A DNA stretch of 64,000 bases, from the NCBI GenBank assembly GCA_963377175.1, contig CAUJNA010003789.1, forward strand, positions 62,001 through 126,000. Direction: 5' to 3'. Position 1 is the first letter of the stretch, and each line of letters opens with the position of its first letter. The notes under the pieces are model-generated. The model was not told where the DNA came from, ran no database searches, and saw nothing but the letters and a program-made list of their open reading frames with translations. The DNA is from Effrenium voratum (lineage: Eukaryota > Sar > Dinophyceae > Suessiales > Symbiodiniaceae). This document shows, piece after piece, positions 40,600 through 49,776 of this stretch. Made by a program: the position numbers and the translations under genes.

Positions 40600-41172
40600 T
40601 TACACTTGGCCCCAGTACCTGTGTTCCAAGGCTACATCATGGCAGTGGCACATGCACAGTGGGTGGCAAGCACTTTGGCAATGCTCACACCAAAGTTTGC
40701 CTTTGCCCTTCATCACAGTGACACCCTTCCTATTGCCTTTGCCTTTTTGAGGCTGTGTGTGCTTGTTTTTGCCTTTGCCATGGCCCTTGCTAGGCTCAGG
40801 CAAATCATGCACCCAAGCTCTCACAAGCTTGAAGTCAGAGCTCACAAATTCTTGATGTCTCCAGGCTTCAAAAAGTTTCATTGCGTGTGCCACCTCCAAA
40901 AGCTGCAGCATTTCCATCCACTCATCTGGGCTTTGCTGCAACCACCTTGCCAGCTGCTCTGGCCTCTCACTCATTTGAGACCACCTCTCCTCAGCATTCG
41001 TGATGCTTGGTGCATCAAATGCAACCATTTCTTTGGTCCCATCTTCACGCTCCAGGTAGGCTTCCACAGGTCCACCTCTGATGCTGGCGAAGACAACCAT
41101 GTTCTTGTGGCTCCACATCAGATGGTCACCTCCAATGGCTGGAACAAGCTGGACCCTCATGGGCCTAGACAT
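40600..41172 (-). CDS. Accessory ORF of the CACTA-type element with Cys/His tail
   Basis: 190 codons from ATG 41172. An N-terminal domain (RVQLVPAIGGDHLMWSHKN, MSERPEQLARWLQQSPDEWM) is followed by a Lys/Gly-rich linker and a C-terminal WCEHCQSACHPLCMCHCH, a plausible zinc-binding cluster. A splice-like AGCAG precedes the ATG. No family is known. Confidence 0.45.
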   Translation of the reverse strand: MSRPMRVQLVPAIGGDHLMWSHKNMVVFASIRGGPVEAYLEREDGTKEMVAFDAPSITNAEERWSQMSERPEQLARWLQQSPDEWMEMLQLLEVAHAMKLFEAWRHQEFVSSDFKLVRAWVHDLPEPSKGHGKGKNKHTQPQKGKGNRKGVTVMKGKGKLWCEHCQSACHPLCMCHCHDVALEHRYWGQV

Positions 41173-41275
41173 TTCCTGCTAAGGAGCAAAGCTATCTGGA
41201 AGCCACTTCTTGAACATCCAAGGCTGCATGGCTACTGCGTGCACATATGTGTTTCTCAAACAGCTTGCCTCAGAT

Positions 41276-41434
41276 CCCCCTTCTGCAGGGGTTTTGCTCT
41301 TCAGGATGCCTGCTCAGTCTTTCCTGCCCCTTCTGCAGGGGCTTTACCACCATGGCACCAAAGCTGTCCCTTGAACAGTTTCTAAACAATTGTCAACTAA
41401 ATCAAAACAGCACTATTGCCTCTTCTGCAGAGGC
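41276..41434. repeat. TCTGC-loop stem-loops between accessory ORFs
   Basis: CCCCTTCTGCAGGGG near 41277 and 41327, and GCCTCTTCTGCAGAGGC near 41418. The loop is constant but stem bases differ and still pair. Confidence 0.7.
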
Positions 41435-41625
41435 TTAATTGACTCTCCCCTGATTCAGCTGGACATGTTGCAACTTCTGCAATGCGAATCTCCCCCCCCC
41501 TGCAATGGAAAAACGCGCTCAAAGCATTTTCCTCAGGTCTGGAAGACTGCAATGCATGGAAAATAGCACTTGCGCAGTGCAATCGCCATGAATATATTAT
41601 TCTCATGCAATATTGTATACAGCTC

Positions 41626-42909
41626 TCACCTCGGGTCAAAGGGGCTCTTCTTGGGGCTCTTCTTGGTCTTTGGCTGCTTGTTCTTCTTGCTCTTCTTCTT
41701 TTTCTCTGTGGCCTTGGGAGGTGAAGGCGGCTCAGTCTCAGAGGCATCTGCTGCACTCTCTTCAGCTGCATTCGTTGCATCCTGCTCCTTCATCTGCTCT
41801 GCAACTTCTGAGATCAGCTGCAGAGCTTTCTCTTCAGCAGCTTTCTTTGCACTTTCAGCTGCAGCTCTTGCCTCCTGAGCAGCCTTCCTCTTTGCAGATG
41901 CCTCAGCAAGCTTGGCCACTGCTTCTGCGAGCTGCTTCTCCTCAGCTGCTGCTTTTTTCTCCTCAGCTGCAGCCTTTTGCTCCTGCTCAGCTGCCAACTG
42001 CACAGCATCTGCTGCCATCTTTTCTTCTGTTTCCTGCAGGGCCTGCATCTTTTCGAAGTTGCTGGCTTCCTCTTTGGCCTCCTGCTCGCTCTTCCCTTGG
42101 CTCAGCAGGTAGTTCACCAGCTGCTGTGACTCCTTCTTCTCGGCCACCTCCTTCTTCTCAAAGTTGGCCACCTCCTTCTTCTCAAAGTTTGCCACTTCTT
42201 GCTTATTTGCCTCCTGCTCGCCCTGCTCCTGCCGCTTGCTTTTGCTTTCTTCTTCCCAGCTTCCATGCCATTTCCTCTTTTGGCCATACCCGCAGTTGTC
42301 GCACCAGCCTCTGTTCCTGTAAGCTTGGACCCCACACCTTCTGCACCAGCCTTTCCAGCTGGCTGCAACTTTCCCACCATCAGCTGAGGAAGCTGGGTTG
42401 GGGTCTGAGGCTTCACCAGGCTGCAAGCTTTGCAGCAGCTCCTGCACTTTTGCCCAGCCTCCTTGCCCTCCTTGGTCCAGCTGGTTGGCCAGCAGGTTCA
42501 CAATGGCTTTTTGCACAACCTTCCTTTTGGCCAGCCTCCTGTCCCTGCTGTTGCCTTGCTCAAGGTCAAGATCTCCAGCTGCATCATCTGACGTCCAGAA
42601 TCCTGGCCCAGAGCTCAAAGCCTGCAGCAACTTGCTGCACATCTCTTGTTCGTCAAGCTGCTGCTGCTGCTGCTGCTGCTGTGGCAGCTGCTGCGGCAGC
42701 TGCTGCTGTTGCTGCGGCTGCTGCTGCTGCGTCTGCAGCAGATGCATGCTCAAGGGCTGCATTCGGACAGGCCCCTGGCCCAGCCCTTGCTGCAGCTGGG
42801 CGTGCAGCATGGCTTGCAGCTGCTCCACAGTCATGATCCCAGGCTGCATGTTATTCATGCTTCTCACCAGCAAGTGTTTTACTTGCAAGCTAATCTCAGC
42901 TTGAGCCAT
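41626..42909 (-). CDS. Accessory ORF with poly-Gln, zinc-ribbon and coiled coil
   Basis: About 427 codons from ATG 42909 (MAQAEISLQVKHLLVRSMNN). A Gln-rich part (about 42760-42650) is followed by a helical domain, then a CxxC zinc-ribbon (WCRRCGVQAYRNRGWCDNCG, about 42330), then a long Glu/Ala/Lys coiled coil with repeated VANFEKKE units. The frame ends DPR followed by GTGAGAG at 41629, a strong splice-donor match, so the real gene may continue. Zinc-ribbon plus coiled coil suggests a DNA- or RNA-binding accessory factor (inference). Confidence 0.5.
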   Translation of the reverse strand: MAQAEISLQVKHLLVRSMNNMQPGIMTVEQLQAMLHAQLQQGLGQGPVRMQPLSMHLLQTQQQQPQQQQQLPQQLPQQQQQQQQLDEQEMCSKLLQALSSGPGFWTSDDAAGDLDLEQGNSRDRRLAKRKVVQKAIVNLLANQLDQGGQGGWAKVQELLQSLQPGEASDPNPASSADGGKVAASWKGWCRRCGVQAYRNRGWCDNCGYGQKRKWHGSWEEESKSKRQEQGEQEANKQEVANFEKKEVANFEKKEVAEKKESQQLVNYLLSQGKSEQEAKEEASNFEKMQALQETEEKMAADAVQLAAEQEQKAAAEEKKAAAEEKQLAEAVAKLAEASAKRKAAQEARAAAESAKKAAEEKALQLISEVAEQMKEQDATNAAEESAADASETEPPSPPKATEKKKKSKKNKQPKTKKSPKKSPFDPR

Positions 42910-42979
42910 GGAACTGCAGCACCAACAATTAATGTGTGTGTGCTCAAACGCTTGCAAATCAGCTCATGCAAGATATTCC

Positions 42980-43295
42980 TGCAGCCTCTTCTGCAGAGGC
43001 TTGCGCGCGCACCCTCTTCTGCAGAGGCTGTGCTTTGCTTTCCCCATCCCCTTCTGCAGGGGAATTGCTTTTTCAGCAGAGGATTTGCTGTTTGTTCTCT
43101 TCTCCGCCCCTTCTGCAGGGGAATTGTTTTTCAGCTCCCCTTCTGCAGGGGCTTTCTGGCATAACAAACTTCCACAAAAAACAAGGTTTACTTGGTGCAC
43201 CTCTTCTGCAGAGGCTAGCCCTCTATGAATGTGTTGCATGGATAACAAACTTCCACAAAAAACAAGGTTTACTTGGTGCACCTCTTCTGCAGAGG
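42980..43295. repeat. Cluster of seven TCTGC-loop stem-loops
   Basis: GCCTCTTCTGCAGAGGC (about 42987), CTCTTCTGCAGAG (about 43013), CCCCTTCTGCAGGGG (about 43048, 43106 and 43137), and CCTCTTCTGCAGAGG (about 43200 and 43280). The last two lie in a roughly 79-bp direct duplication. All are in the gap between ORFs. Confidence 0.75.
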
Positions 43296-43385
43296 CTAGC
43301 CCTCTAGCAAGGATGAATGTGTTGCATGGATCCCTCTGATGTCTTTACGTGTGAGACAACCCCAAGCTATAGACAGCATGCCAAA

Positions 43386-43913
43386 CTAATCATGCTTATT
43401 CTTCAGCATCTTCCAAACTTTGTGCTTGGCCAGGAGCATGATCTCCTCTTCTTTGGCCGTGTCCCCTGGCCTCAAATGAAGATCGTGTAGGACTTTGGAT
43501 GCCAAGGCATCCAATTCCACCTTGTGGATTTCCTTGTGCCCAAAAGCAAAAATCTGGCCCACGCACTTCCCATTGTTAAACTTCTTAACACCAAACTTGT
43601 TGCCATTCTTGTAGTACTCCTTTCTGTAGTGGAAAGGGCTCTTCTTGCCATGCTCTGGCTGCTTCTTTGTCTTTAGCTTTGGGCTTTTGCGGCTTGAGGA
43701 GCTCGAGGAGCATGGCTCTTTTTCCTCTGCGCCTTGGCCTTGCTGCTTGCTTGCAGGCACTGGGGTGTGTGGTGCTTCACTTTGGAGATCTTCTTGCAAA
43801 CCCTGAGCAGGGCATGGCTCATCCTCAGCAAGCCCTACCTCACCCTCAGCTGGCCCTGCCTCACTGGTCAGCATGGCAATGAGGGACAAGTGAACCAGAT
43901 GATGACTTGGCAA
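43386..43913 (-). CDS. Accessory ORF of the CACTA-type element
   Basis: Up to 175 codons. The basic C-terminal half (KKSPFHYRKEYYKNGNKFGV, VGQIFAFGHKEIHKVELDAL) has a compact globular look. The N-terminal half is acidic and Ser-rich. No family is recognised. It overlaps the frame of the ORF to its right by about 50 bases. Confidence 0.4.
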   Translation of the reverse strand: MPSHHLVHLSLIAMLTSEAGPAEGEVGLAEDEPCPAQGLQEDLQSEAPHTPVPASKQQGQGAEEKEPCSSSSSSRKSPKLKTKKQPEHGKKSPFHYRKEYYKNGNKFGVKKFNNGKCVGQIFAFGHKEIHKVELDALASKVLHDLHLRPGDTAKEEEIMLLAKHKVWKMLKNKHD

Positions 43914-44439
43914 CCAGCTGCTGGCACTTCTCTGTGTTGTTCTTTGCCCTCCTCAAGTGGTAGAGCATGGTAGAGATCCTGTCAAACCTGCTTCCAGCCC
44001 AGAGTAGATTCTTCAAGCTGGTTTTGTTCAACTCAGGTTCCAAGCTCACCGCCTTCAGGATTGAAGCTCTCACCTGGGTCAGCAGAAGCTGGCCTTCAGG
44101 CTGAACCAGCAGCAAGCTCTTCAGCAAGTCAAAGTGCATGGCTAAACTTTCTCCATCTGCAGCCTGTGCTTTGCTGATGGTCTCATAGGCACCCAAGTCC
44201 TGCCAGCTTTTATTGCTGTGCAGGGCCATGTCCAGCACTGACTGGTCCAGTGGTGTCACCTGCTCCCTCTTTCCCATTGCGCCTATGTGTTGACTGCAAG
44301 ATCTAGGCCAAACGCGGCAACTGCAGTTTTCAAACATCTGCAATGATCTGATGCAGTCTGCCTCTTGGTCGCTGCCCATTTCTGAGGCAAGCAGCATGCC
44401 CTTTGATCTGTCCCCTTCTGCGAGCTGCAACCATTTCAT
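43861..44439 (-). CDS. First accessory ORF of the CACTA-type element
   Basis: 192 codons from ATG 44439. Cys residues (DCIRSLQMFENCSCRVWPRS) precede a helical domain (MHFDLLKSLLLVQPEGQLLL, MLYHLRRAKNNTEKCQQL). It is the gene nearest the right terminal repeat. Function unknown. Confidence 0.4.
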   Translation of the reverse strand: MKWLQLAEGDRSKGMLLASEMGSDQEADCIRSLQMFENCSCRVWPRSCSQHIGAMGKREQVTPLDQSVLDMALHSNKSWQDLGAYETISKAQAADGESLAMHFDLLKSLLLVQPEGQLLLTQVRASILKAVSLEPELNKTSLKNLLWAGSRFDRISTMLYHLRRAKNNTEKCQQLVAKSSSGSLVPHCHADQ

Positions 44440-44454
44440 AAACCTGCATTCATT

Positions 44455-44656
44455 CTAAGAAACCTTACAATCGAAAAAAAGATTGATATTTTGGTTGAAA
44501 AACACTTCAAAAAATATCAATCTTTTTTGGAGAAAATATCAATCTTTTCCTTCAAAAAAAATAGCTTAAAAAAACACTTAAAAACACCTAAAATATGCGA
44601 ATATCAATCTTCATTTTCATGGATTGATTTTTTTTGATCCTGGATCCTCTGGGTAG
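44455..44656 (-). repeat. Right subterminal and inverted repeats of the CACTA-type element
   Basis: ATCAATCTTTT-type words at 44480-44620 in mixed orientation precede the perfect 35-bp inverted repeat at 44622-44656. Confidence 0.75.
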
Positions 44657-46320
44657 GCGTGGCCGAGGACAACGATGAACGGTCGTTCAAAGCTGCATTC
44701 CACCAGGAGGTGTACAAAGAATTCATCAGCGACGAGTCATCTAGGGCATCGTCATCGAGGCTCCGAGGAGTTCCAGACGACTGCAGAGTTTGAGAGACAC
44801 GATCGGAGAATTGCAAAGTACAGAGATCGGAACTGGGGGAAAGTGTTCACGTTGAGCGTGATCAAGGCTCCCATGCAAGATCGACTCCTACGGTCGTGGT
44901 TCCAAGGACGACTACCAGAAGAATTGGGACCTTGGGTTGGTCTACCAGAATGAGCTGAATGCTTCGATGAAGAACCTCGCGTATGTGCTGAGGAGAGATG
45001 AGAATGCCAGCCAGCACAATCTCCTGCGCTGGATGATCTGTGGGTCAACCCCCAGTGACATCTCTGACGCATGCATCGGGGCGATCAACTCGCTCATGTG
45101 CGTTTCCTTCATCATGAGGAGACTGCAGCCATTGCTCGGAGAAAAGAACGCCAAAGATCAGTCGTACACAGCTTATTTCCGTCCGGACAAGAGAGAACTG
45201 AACGAGCTCTACCGGGAGATTGAGATCGCCAGGAACTTCCTGTGGTGCATCGACATGATCTACGAGTCAAAGCTGCCTGCGACGAACAGGGCCGCTGAGA
45301 ACCAAGATCGGCGCAAATGGGTGAGCTGGTTGAAGGAGATCGAGAAGAAAGCCGAGAAGGATGTCATGATCGAATTCTACCAGAACAACTACTGCACGAT
45401 GCACGAAGTCGGGAACTGGAGAAGTATCCCGAGGATTTTGTGATTGGGGAAGAGCCGGCGTGGTGGGTGATGGGATCATCGAAGACAGAGCCACCACGGA
45501 AGACGGAGCGGCAGCAGAAATCAGCATCGAGCTCCGAGCAAAGGAGCCAAACCTCTGGTGGGTCAGTCCCCCAGCAGGGAGCTTCAAGTGGGGGGTCGCA
45601 TGCTAGCGGCGCTGTCGAGATCGACAACGAGATCATCAACTCCATTTTCCGCATGAACTCCCTACACTTCATTCGAAGGGGGTATTACTTTGAGCGGCGC
45701 GACTGTCAATGTGAAGTTCAACATAGACAACAATACGGGGTACCCGATCATACAAACTGTATTTGGGCCGTGTCTTGCAGAAGGTAAGAACGCAACATAC
45801 TGGGAGTGTATGCTGAGATGCCTGACCTCTTCGCTATTGCACTTCGAGGAGAAGACCAGCGCGGAGAAGATTTTTCTTTCATATGTTGGAAAGGGGAACG
45901 CGGCATGGCTACAGCTATATGCTTTCTTGTGTGCCCAAACAGGATGCTTGTTTACTGGACGCCTTCCGGGCGCCAAAGCCATCAACGCGTTGATCCAGGC
46001 GGAGATGAACCCGGACAACGCACCTGGGACAGTTGAACCGGATTATCAAGAGACAGAAGAGGAGCCCCATTGGTGAGGCAACGATTCGCGACATGATGAT
46101 CCAGAAGAAGAGCTTCTTGGTCCTGGACTGGCCCCTGAGGGCCGTCAACTCAGAAGGGAGCACGAAGACCTTCCAGATGATGGTCAACGAACAGGGATGG
46201 ACAAATATCGAAGAGAGGTCGTACTACGGATCGAGTGAGCAAGTCTCCTCGCCCAATGACACATTGAGTATTATCTCCAGATTGCAGAAACTGGATAAGC
46301 TCATCATCGAACGGGAGGCT

Positions 46321-46970
46321 TCCAGCTGGAGGGCTACGCCATGACCCTGAGCGCCTTCGCCTGGAACATTGTGCGCACCTACACGCTGACGGCGGGGAGA
46401 CGTTACTCCTTCGGCTGCCGGTGCCGGCTGGGCACGGCCTCCAACTTGGTGATGTACGTCAGCGTGGCCAGCGTGACGTCGTCGGCCCCTCCGTCGAGGA
46501 ACGTGCTTCAGCAGCAGTGCCGAAGCCGCCGTGTCCTCCTCCTCCGTGTTGCCGGCCTCCAGGGTTGCGTCCAGAATCTGGAGGCCGTAAACGTCCACCG
46601 TTCCAGCCGTCTGGTTGGGCAGGCCCGGCGCCTGGAAGTGCGCCCCGAAGTGCAGCTTCGCCACTCCGTTTGGCGGCACGGTGAAGTACATCTTGGCCGT
46701 GCTCCAGGCGCCCTCGTCTCCCGCGAAGCTGCCGTACAATGGGTCGTAGACGTTGTCGGCCTCGGACATGTACACCACGAAGTTGGAGGCCGTGCCGAGC
46801 CGGTAGCGGCAGGCGAAGAGGAAGAGGAGCTCTCGGCCCGGGGTCAAGCTGTAGGTGCGCACAATGTTCCACGGGTTCGCCGCCAGGGGGTGTAGCCGTC
46901 CACACTTACTCCCGCGGTCCTGGCTGCAGCCGCTGCTGGGGCGAACCGTCCAGTTTGACAGTGAGACGTC
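46321..46970 (-). pseudogene. Fibre head domain in opposed pieces (inversion junction)
   Basis: On the - strand from about 46970 to 46465 the frame encodes the fibre-head-like domain: PWNIVRTYSLTPGRELLFLF, NFVVYMSEADNVYDPLYGSF, AWSTAKMYFTVPPNGVAKLH and AGTVDVYGLQILDATLEAG. At 46341-46464 the + strand encodes the start of the same domain (NIVRTYTLTAGRRYSFG, NLVMYVS). The two pieces meet tail-to-tail at about 46464, so an inversion or template switch happened inside the gene. The same domain appears intact at 49777-50220. Confidence 0.6.
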
Positions 46971-47048
46971 CGTGGGGCCCAGGATCTGCTCTCCTATGGC
47001 GGCCACCACCTCGTCGGCCCCTCCGTCGTCCGGAAAGCGCACGGCTAT

Positions 47049-47951
47049 TTGCAGGGCCGAGGCCTGGCCAGCAACGGGCAGGGGCCGCCCTCCATCACGG
47101 ACCGTCTGCGCGGCACTGCAGACGGCGCGCAGGCGGCAGCGGACCTCATAGGCGCAGGGGCAGCGGGACTGGCAGCCGCGCAGGCCTTCCGCTCTCAGCT
47201 GCCCCAGGACGCAGCGGAGTACGTGCGCCTGAACGTGCTGCCCCGCCCGGGCCCGGCGCAGCCGCCTCCGCAGATCATAGGCCGGCCCCGTGACGTGGAG
47301 CGCCTCCTGGACGAGGCGGGGCAGCGCGCGCAGGAGGTGGAGCGCGGCGCGGAGGCAATAGAGGAGACGGCGGCCGTGGCTGCGGAGGAGGGCGAGGTGG
47401 CCGTTGCCGCCGAGGGCGTGGGCGGAGCCTTTGGGTACCTGGGGGGCCTGGCGGAAGGAGCAGCAGCACTGGCGCCCACCGCGGGCGAGGTTGCTGGAAC
47501 GTTGGATGGCGCGGCGGGAGTCGGCGCGGCGGCAACGGCGGGGCTGGCCGTGGGCATTGCGGGCGGCGCAGCCTACGGGCTGGCACGCGGCACGGGCTGG
47601 GTGCTCGAGAACACGCTCTTCCGGCCGCAGCAGGGCAGCGAGGACGCGGCCGTGCAGGAGATCCGGTCCGCCAACGGCATGAACGACGCCACGCAGCCTC
47701 AGCACTTCTCGCTGCGCTCAGGCAGCAGCACTTCAGGCAGCCCCGCAAGCAGCCGCGCCTCCTCGCAGTCCGGCTTCCGCGTGCAGGCGCAGTCCAACAA
47801 CACGCCGCGCCCCTTCTCCTGGGGCCTGAACCCCGTGGCCCTGCCCCAGTCCCAGCCCAGCTCGCGGGCGAGCTCCAGTTCCGGGCAGTCACGCCGGAGC
47901 CTGCCTCCGCCCAGCTTTGACCAGCTGGCGCGAGACATTGAGCCTCCGTGA
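47049..47951 (+). CDS. PLV virion-associated protein, block B copy
   Basis: 300 codons. A helical N-terminus (QAAADLIGAGAAGLAAAQAF) and a second Ala/Gly-rich amphipathic or membrane-active-looking stretch (GTLDGAAGVGAAATAGLAVG) precede the Ser/Gln-rich tail shared with 1-587. The N-terminus is complete enough to look like a natural start, but a different open frame covers the same bases upstream. It ends ARDIEPP and a stop, probably created by a junction with fibre-shaft DNA that starts at about 47943. Virion location is inferred from its place beside the capsid gene in block A. Confidence 0.6.
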   Translation: MQGRGLASNGQGPPSITDRLRGTADGAQAAADLIGAGAAGLAAAQAFRSQLPQDAAEYVRLNVLPRPGPAQPPPQIIGRPRDVERLLDEAGQRAQEVERGAEAIEETAAVAAEEGEVAVAAEGVGGAFGYLGGLAEGAAALAPTAGEVAGTLDGAAGVGAAATAGLAVGIAGGAAYGLARGTGWVLENTLFRPQQGSEDAAVQEIRSANGMNDATQPQHFSLRSGSSTSGSPASSRASSQSGFRVQAQSNNTPRPFSWGLNPVALPQSQPSSRASSSSGQSRRSLPPPSFDQLARDIEPP

Positions 47952-48145
47952 CTCCGAGCTTGCCCGCAAGGAGGCCGTCTACCTGCGTGATGGTGTAGTA
48001 GCTGAGCAGCGCGGCTGCGATGCTCGAGGCCGTCGCCGTGTCCTGGTCTGCGGCTGAACGGTACGCCACCAGCGCCGAGGTGATTTGGTTGGTTGTGAAG
48101 ACGTCCTGGTCCGGGCCCGTCCTGTAGGCCAGCAGCGCGCCCGCG
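47950..48145 (-). pseudogene. Fragment of fibre shaft
   Basis: The - strand reads LLAYRTGPDQDVFTTNQITS, then ALVAYRSAADQDTATASSIA, then ALLSYYTITQVDGLLAGKLG, the same repeat style as 48487-49480. Both ends are abrupt: the left abuts the virion gene and the right ends at a C-rich tract. Confidence 0.5.
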
Positions 48146-48149
48146 ATTC

Positions 48150-48480
48150 CCCCGCCTGCGCCCCTCCCCCCCCCCTCCCCGCGCTCTTCCCTGCACCGCA
48201 ACCGCCCCCGAGCCGCACACCGCTCCGCCGCGCCTCCACGGCCTCACTACCCCCCCCCAACCCGAGCTGCCTTACAACCTGTCCGCCACGGATCCGCTCC
48301 GTCCGGCGAAAAAGAAGCGACACCGAACTCTTCCGCGAGGCGGCCGTCCCTCACATCCCCACCCGCCCCATTTGCAACTGGACACGCATGGTCTCCCCCC
48401 CCCTCCCCCCCGTCACCCCTCCCCCCACCACCGTCGTCCCCTGCCCCCCCGCCCCTGCCCCCCCCAGTGCAACAACCCCC
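48150..48480. other. C-rich low-complexity tract
   Basis: Long C-runs (for example CCTCCCCCCCCCCTCCCC near 48170 and many C-runs at 48395-48470) separate two fibre-shaft pieces. No gene is credible. On the opposite strand it is G-rich and could form G-quadruplexes. Confidence 0.55.
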
Positions 48481-48486
48481 CTGGTA

Positions 48487-49480
48487 CTCGTTTGTCCATC
48501 TTTGTGAGGAAGCTGTAGTAGGCCAGCAGGGCTGCTGTTATGGCAGCGTCAGTGCACGCCGTGGAGTAGCAGTCTGCCGTGATGCTCAGCGTGTCGTCGC
48601 CGTTGGCAAGCGCAGCAGAGAGAGGAGCCACGAAATGCAGGTTGCGAACGACGTTGCTTCCGCGAAGGAGCTCCCAAGTTGTGAAGCCCGCCCAGGCCGG
48701 CGCGTTAACAACTCCGCCGCCGGAACGCTGCAGGGCGGCGAGCTCCGCGAGGATTGCGTCGAGGGCGCTCTGGAGCGTGGTCTCGCTGGCTGAGAGCGCG
48801 GCGTTCGTGGCGTATGAGGCCAGCAGCGCCGTGTCGGCCTTGGAGGCCTGGAGCGCCGAGATGCCGGTGTCCCGGCTAGCAAGCTGCGCTGCGACGAAGG
48901 CCTCGGTGGCGAGGCCCAGCACTGCATTTGCTTTCTTGGTGTCCACCTCCAGTGGAGTGTCCAACCCGTCCACCGTGGAGAGCAGGGAGGCCAGCGCGCT
49001 GGTGTCCGCCTTGCCGGCGAGGGCGGCGTCCAGGGCTGCCGTGGTGACTGCGTGTAGGAGGGCCGCTGCTATCTTAGAGTCCACCTCTGAGGAAGTGTCG
49101 ACGGCCGAGAGCAGGGCGTACGCTGTCAGGGCGCTGGCGTCCGCCTTGGAGGCCTGCAGCCCCGAGATGGAGGCGTCTCTGCTCGCGAGCTCGGAGGCCA
49201 GCGCCGCGGCGGTGACGGCCCCCAGGAGAGCGTTGGCCACCTTGGTGTCCACCTCCAGCGGCGTGATCCTCGCCGCTATGTCCAGGGAGTGCTGGTCCAC
49301 CACGGTCTTGAGGCCGTAGTTGGCGGCCACCGTGGCCAGCGTGGCGTTGTTGGCCGAGGCGATGGAGCCGTTCATGGCCGCCGTGGTGCTGTAGTTGGAC
49401 AGCTTCAGGTCCACACCGTCCGGGGGGTGATTTTCTCTATCCTCCCGACCACTTCGCATCTTCAGCTCCTCGTTCCTCAT
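48487..49480 (-). pseudogene. Fibre shaft gene with heptad-like Ala/Ser repeats
   Basis: About 330 codons from ATG 49480. Repeats of the form ALASELASRDASISGLQASK, ALLSAVDTSSEVDSKIAAAL and LEVDTKVANALLGAVTAAAL alternate, as in trimeric fibre or collar shafts. A more globular part (AWAGFTTWELLRGSNVVRNL) follows, ending near FLTKMDKR at 48490 where it joins the C-rich tract. No metal-binding or enzyme motif is seen. It probably makes a trimeric stalk of the virus-like particle (inference). Confidence 0.55.
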
Positions 49481-49499
49481 CCCTCTTCCTTCTCTCTTC

Positions 49500-49765
49500 T
49501 TAGTGGCCCAACACGCCTTCCAGCACGTCGAAGGCCGACTGGTCTGCCTTGTTGGAGAGACCCGTTGTCAGCGAGCTCTGCAGCGCTGCGATGCTGCTTC
49601 CGTGCGCGGCCACCTGTCCGTCCGTGGTGGCCAGGGCCGCCGCCGTGGCAAGAGGCGCAATTGCCGGCGCCAGCGCGCTGCTGTCCAGCTTTGAGGCCAG
49701 CTCTGCGGTGACCCGGTCGTCCAGGGACTGGAGGGCCGCGCGTTGTTGCCACGGTGGCTGACGTG
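49500..49765 (-). pseudogene. Further fibre-shaft fragment
   Basis: LQSLDDRVTAELASKLDSSA, ALATTDGQVAAHGSSIAAL and LSNKADQSAFDVLEGVLGH end at the stop 49500-49502. The upstream part passes into the + strand fibre head at about 49765, a second opposed junction. Confidence 0.5.
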
Positions 49766-49776
49766 TATACCGCCAG

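Larger units (their letters stand above)
35900..44656 (-). mobile_element. CACTA-type DNA transposon
   Basis: 35-bp perfect inverted repeats lie at 35900-35934 and 44622-44656; the first bases are CTACCCAGAGGATCC, and with the two flanking bases on the left they read CACTACCC. Subterminal DNA on both sides is full of ATCAATCTTTT repeats. The flanks are GCA (left) and GCG (right), a likely 3-bp target duplication with one change; removing the element and one copy joins two open frames in phase. Inside are a transposase gene and at least five accessory ORFs, all on the - strand. CACTA elements typically duplicate 3 bp and carry subterminal repeats. Confidence 0.78.
35401..46076 (+). pseudogene. 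Unknown gene split by the CACTA-type transposon
   Basis: The first part (35401-35899) starts MTANPTVVNANEFFCVP and is helical, with Cys and Met. After the transposon the same frame resumes at 44660 and runs to about 44945, then with one frame change to 45443 (helical, with GNWRSIPRIL at the end). Pieces to 46076 (45690: ATVNVKFNIDNNTGYPIIQ) may be a separate short gene. No family was recognised. The Cys/Trp-rich helical pattern could be a structural or coat-like protein, but there is no direct support. It lies downstream of the methyltransferase-like ORF on the same strand. Confidence 0.4.

Noticed and set aside
41613..42836. Long + strand frame rich in Leu, Ser and Ala
   Set aside because: Shadow of the Gln-rich and coiled-coil ORF on the - strand.
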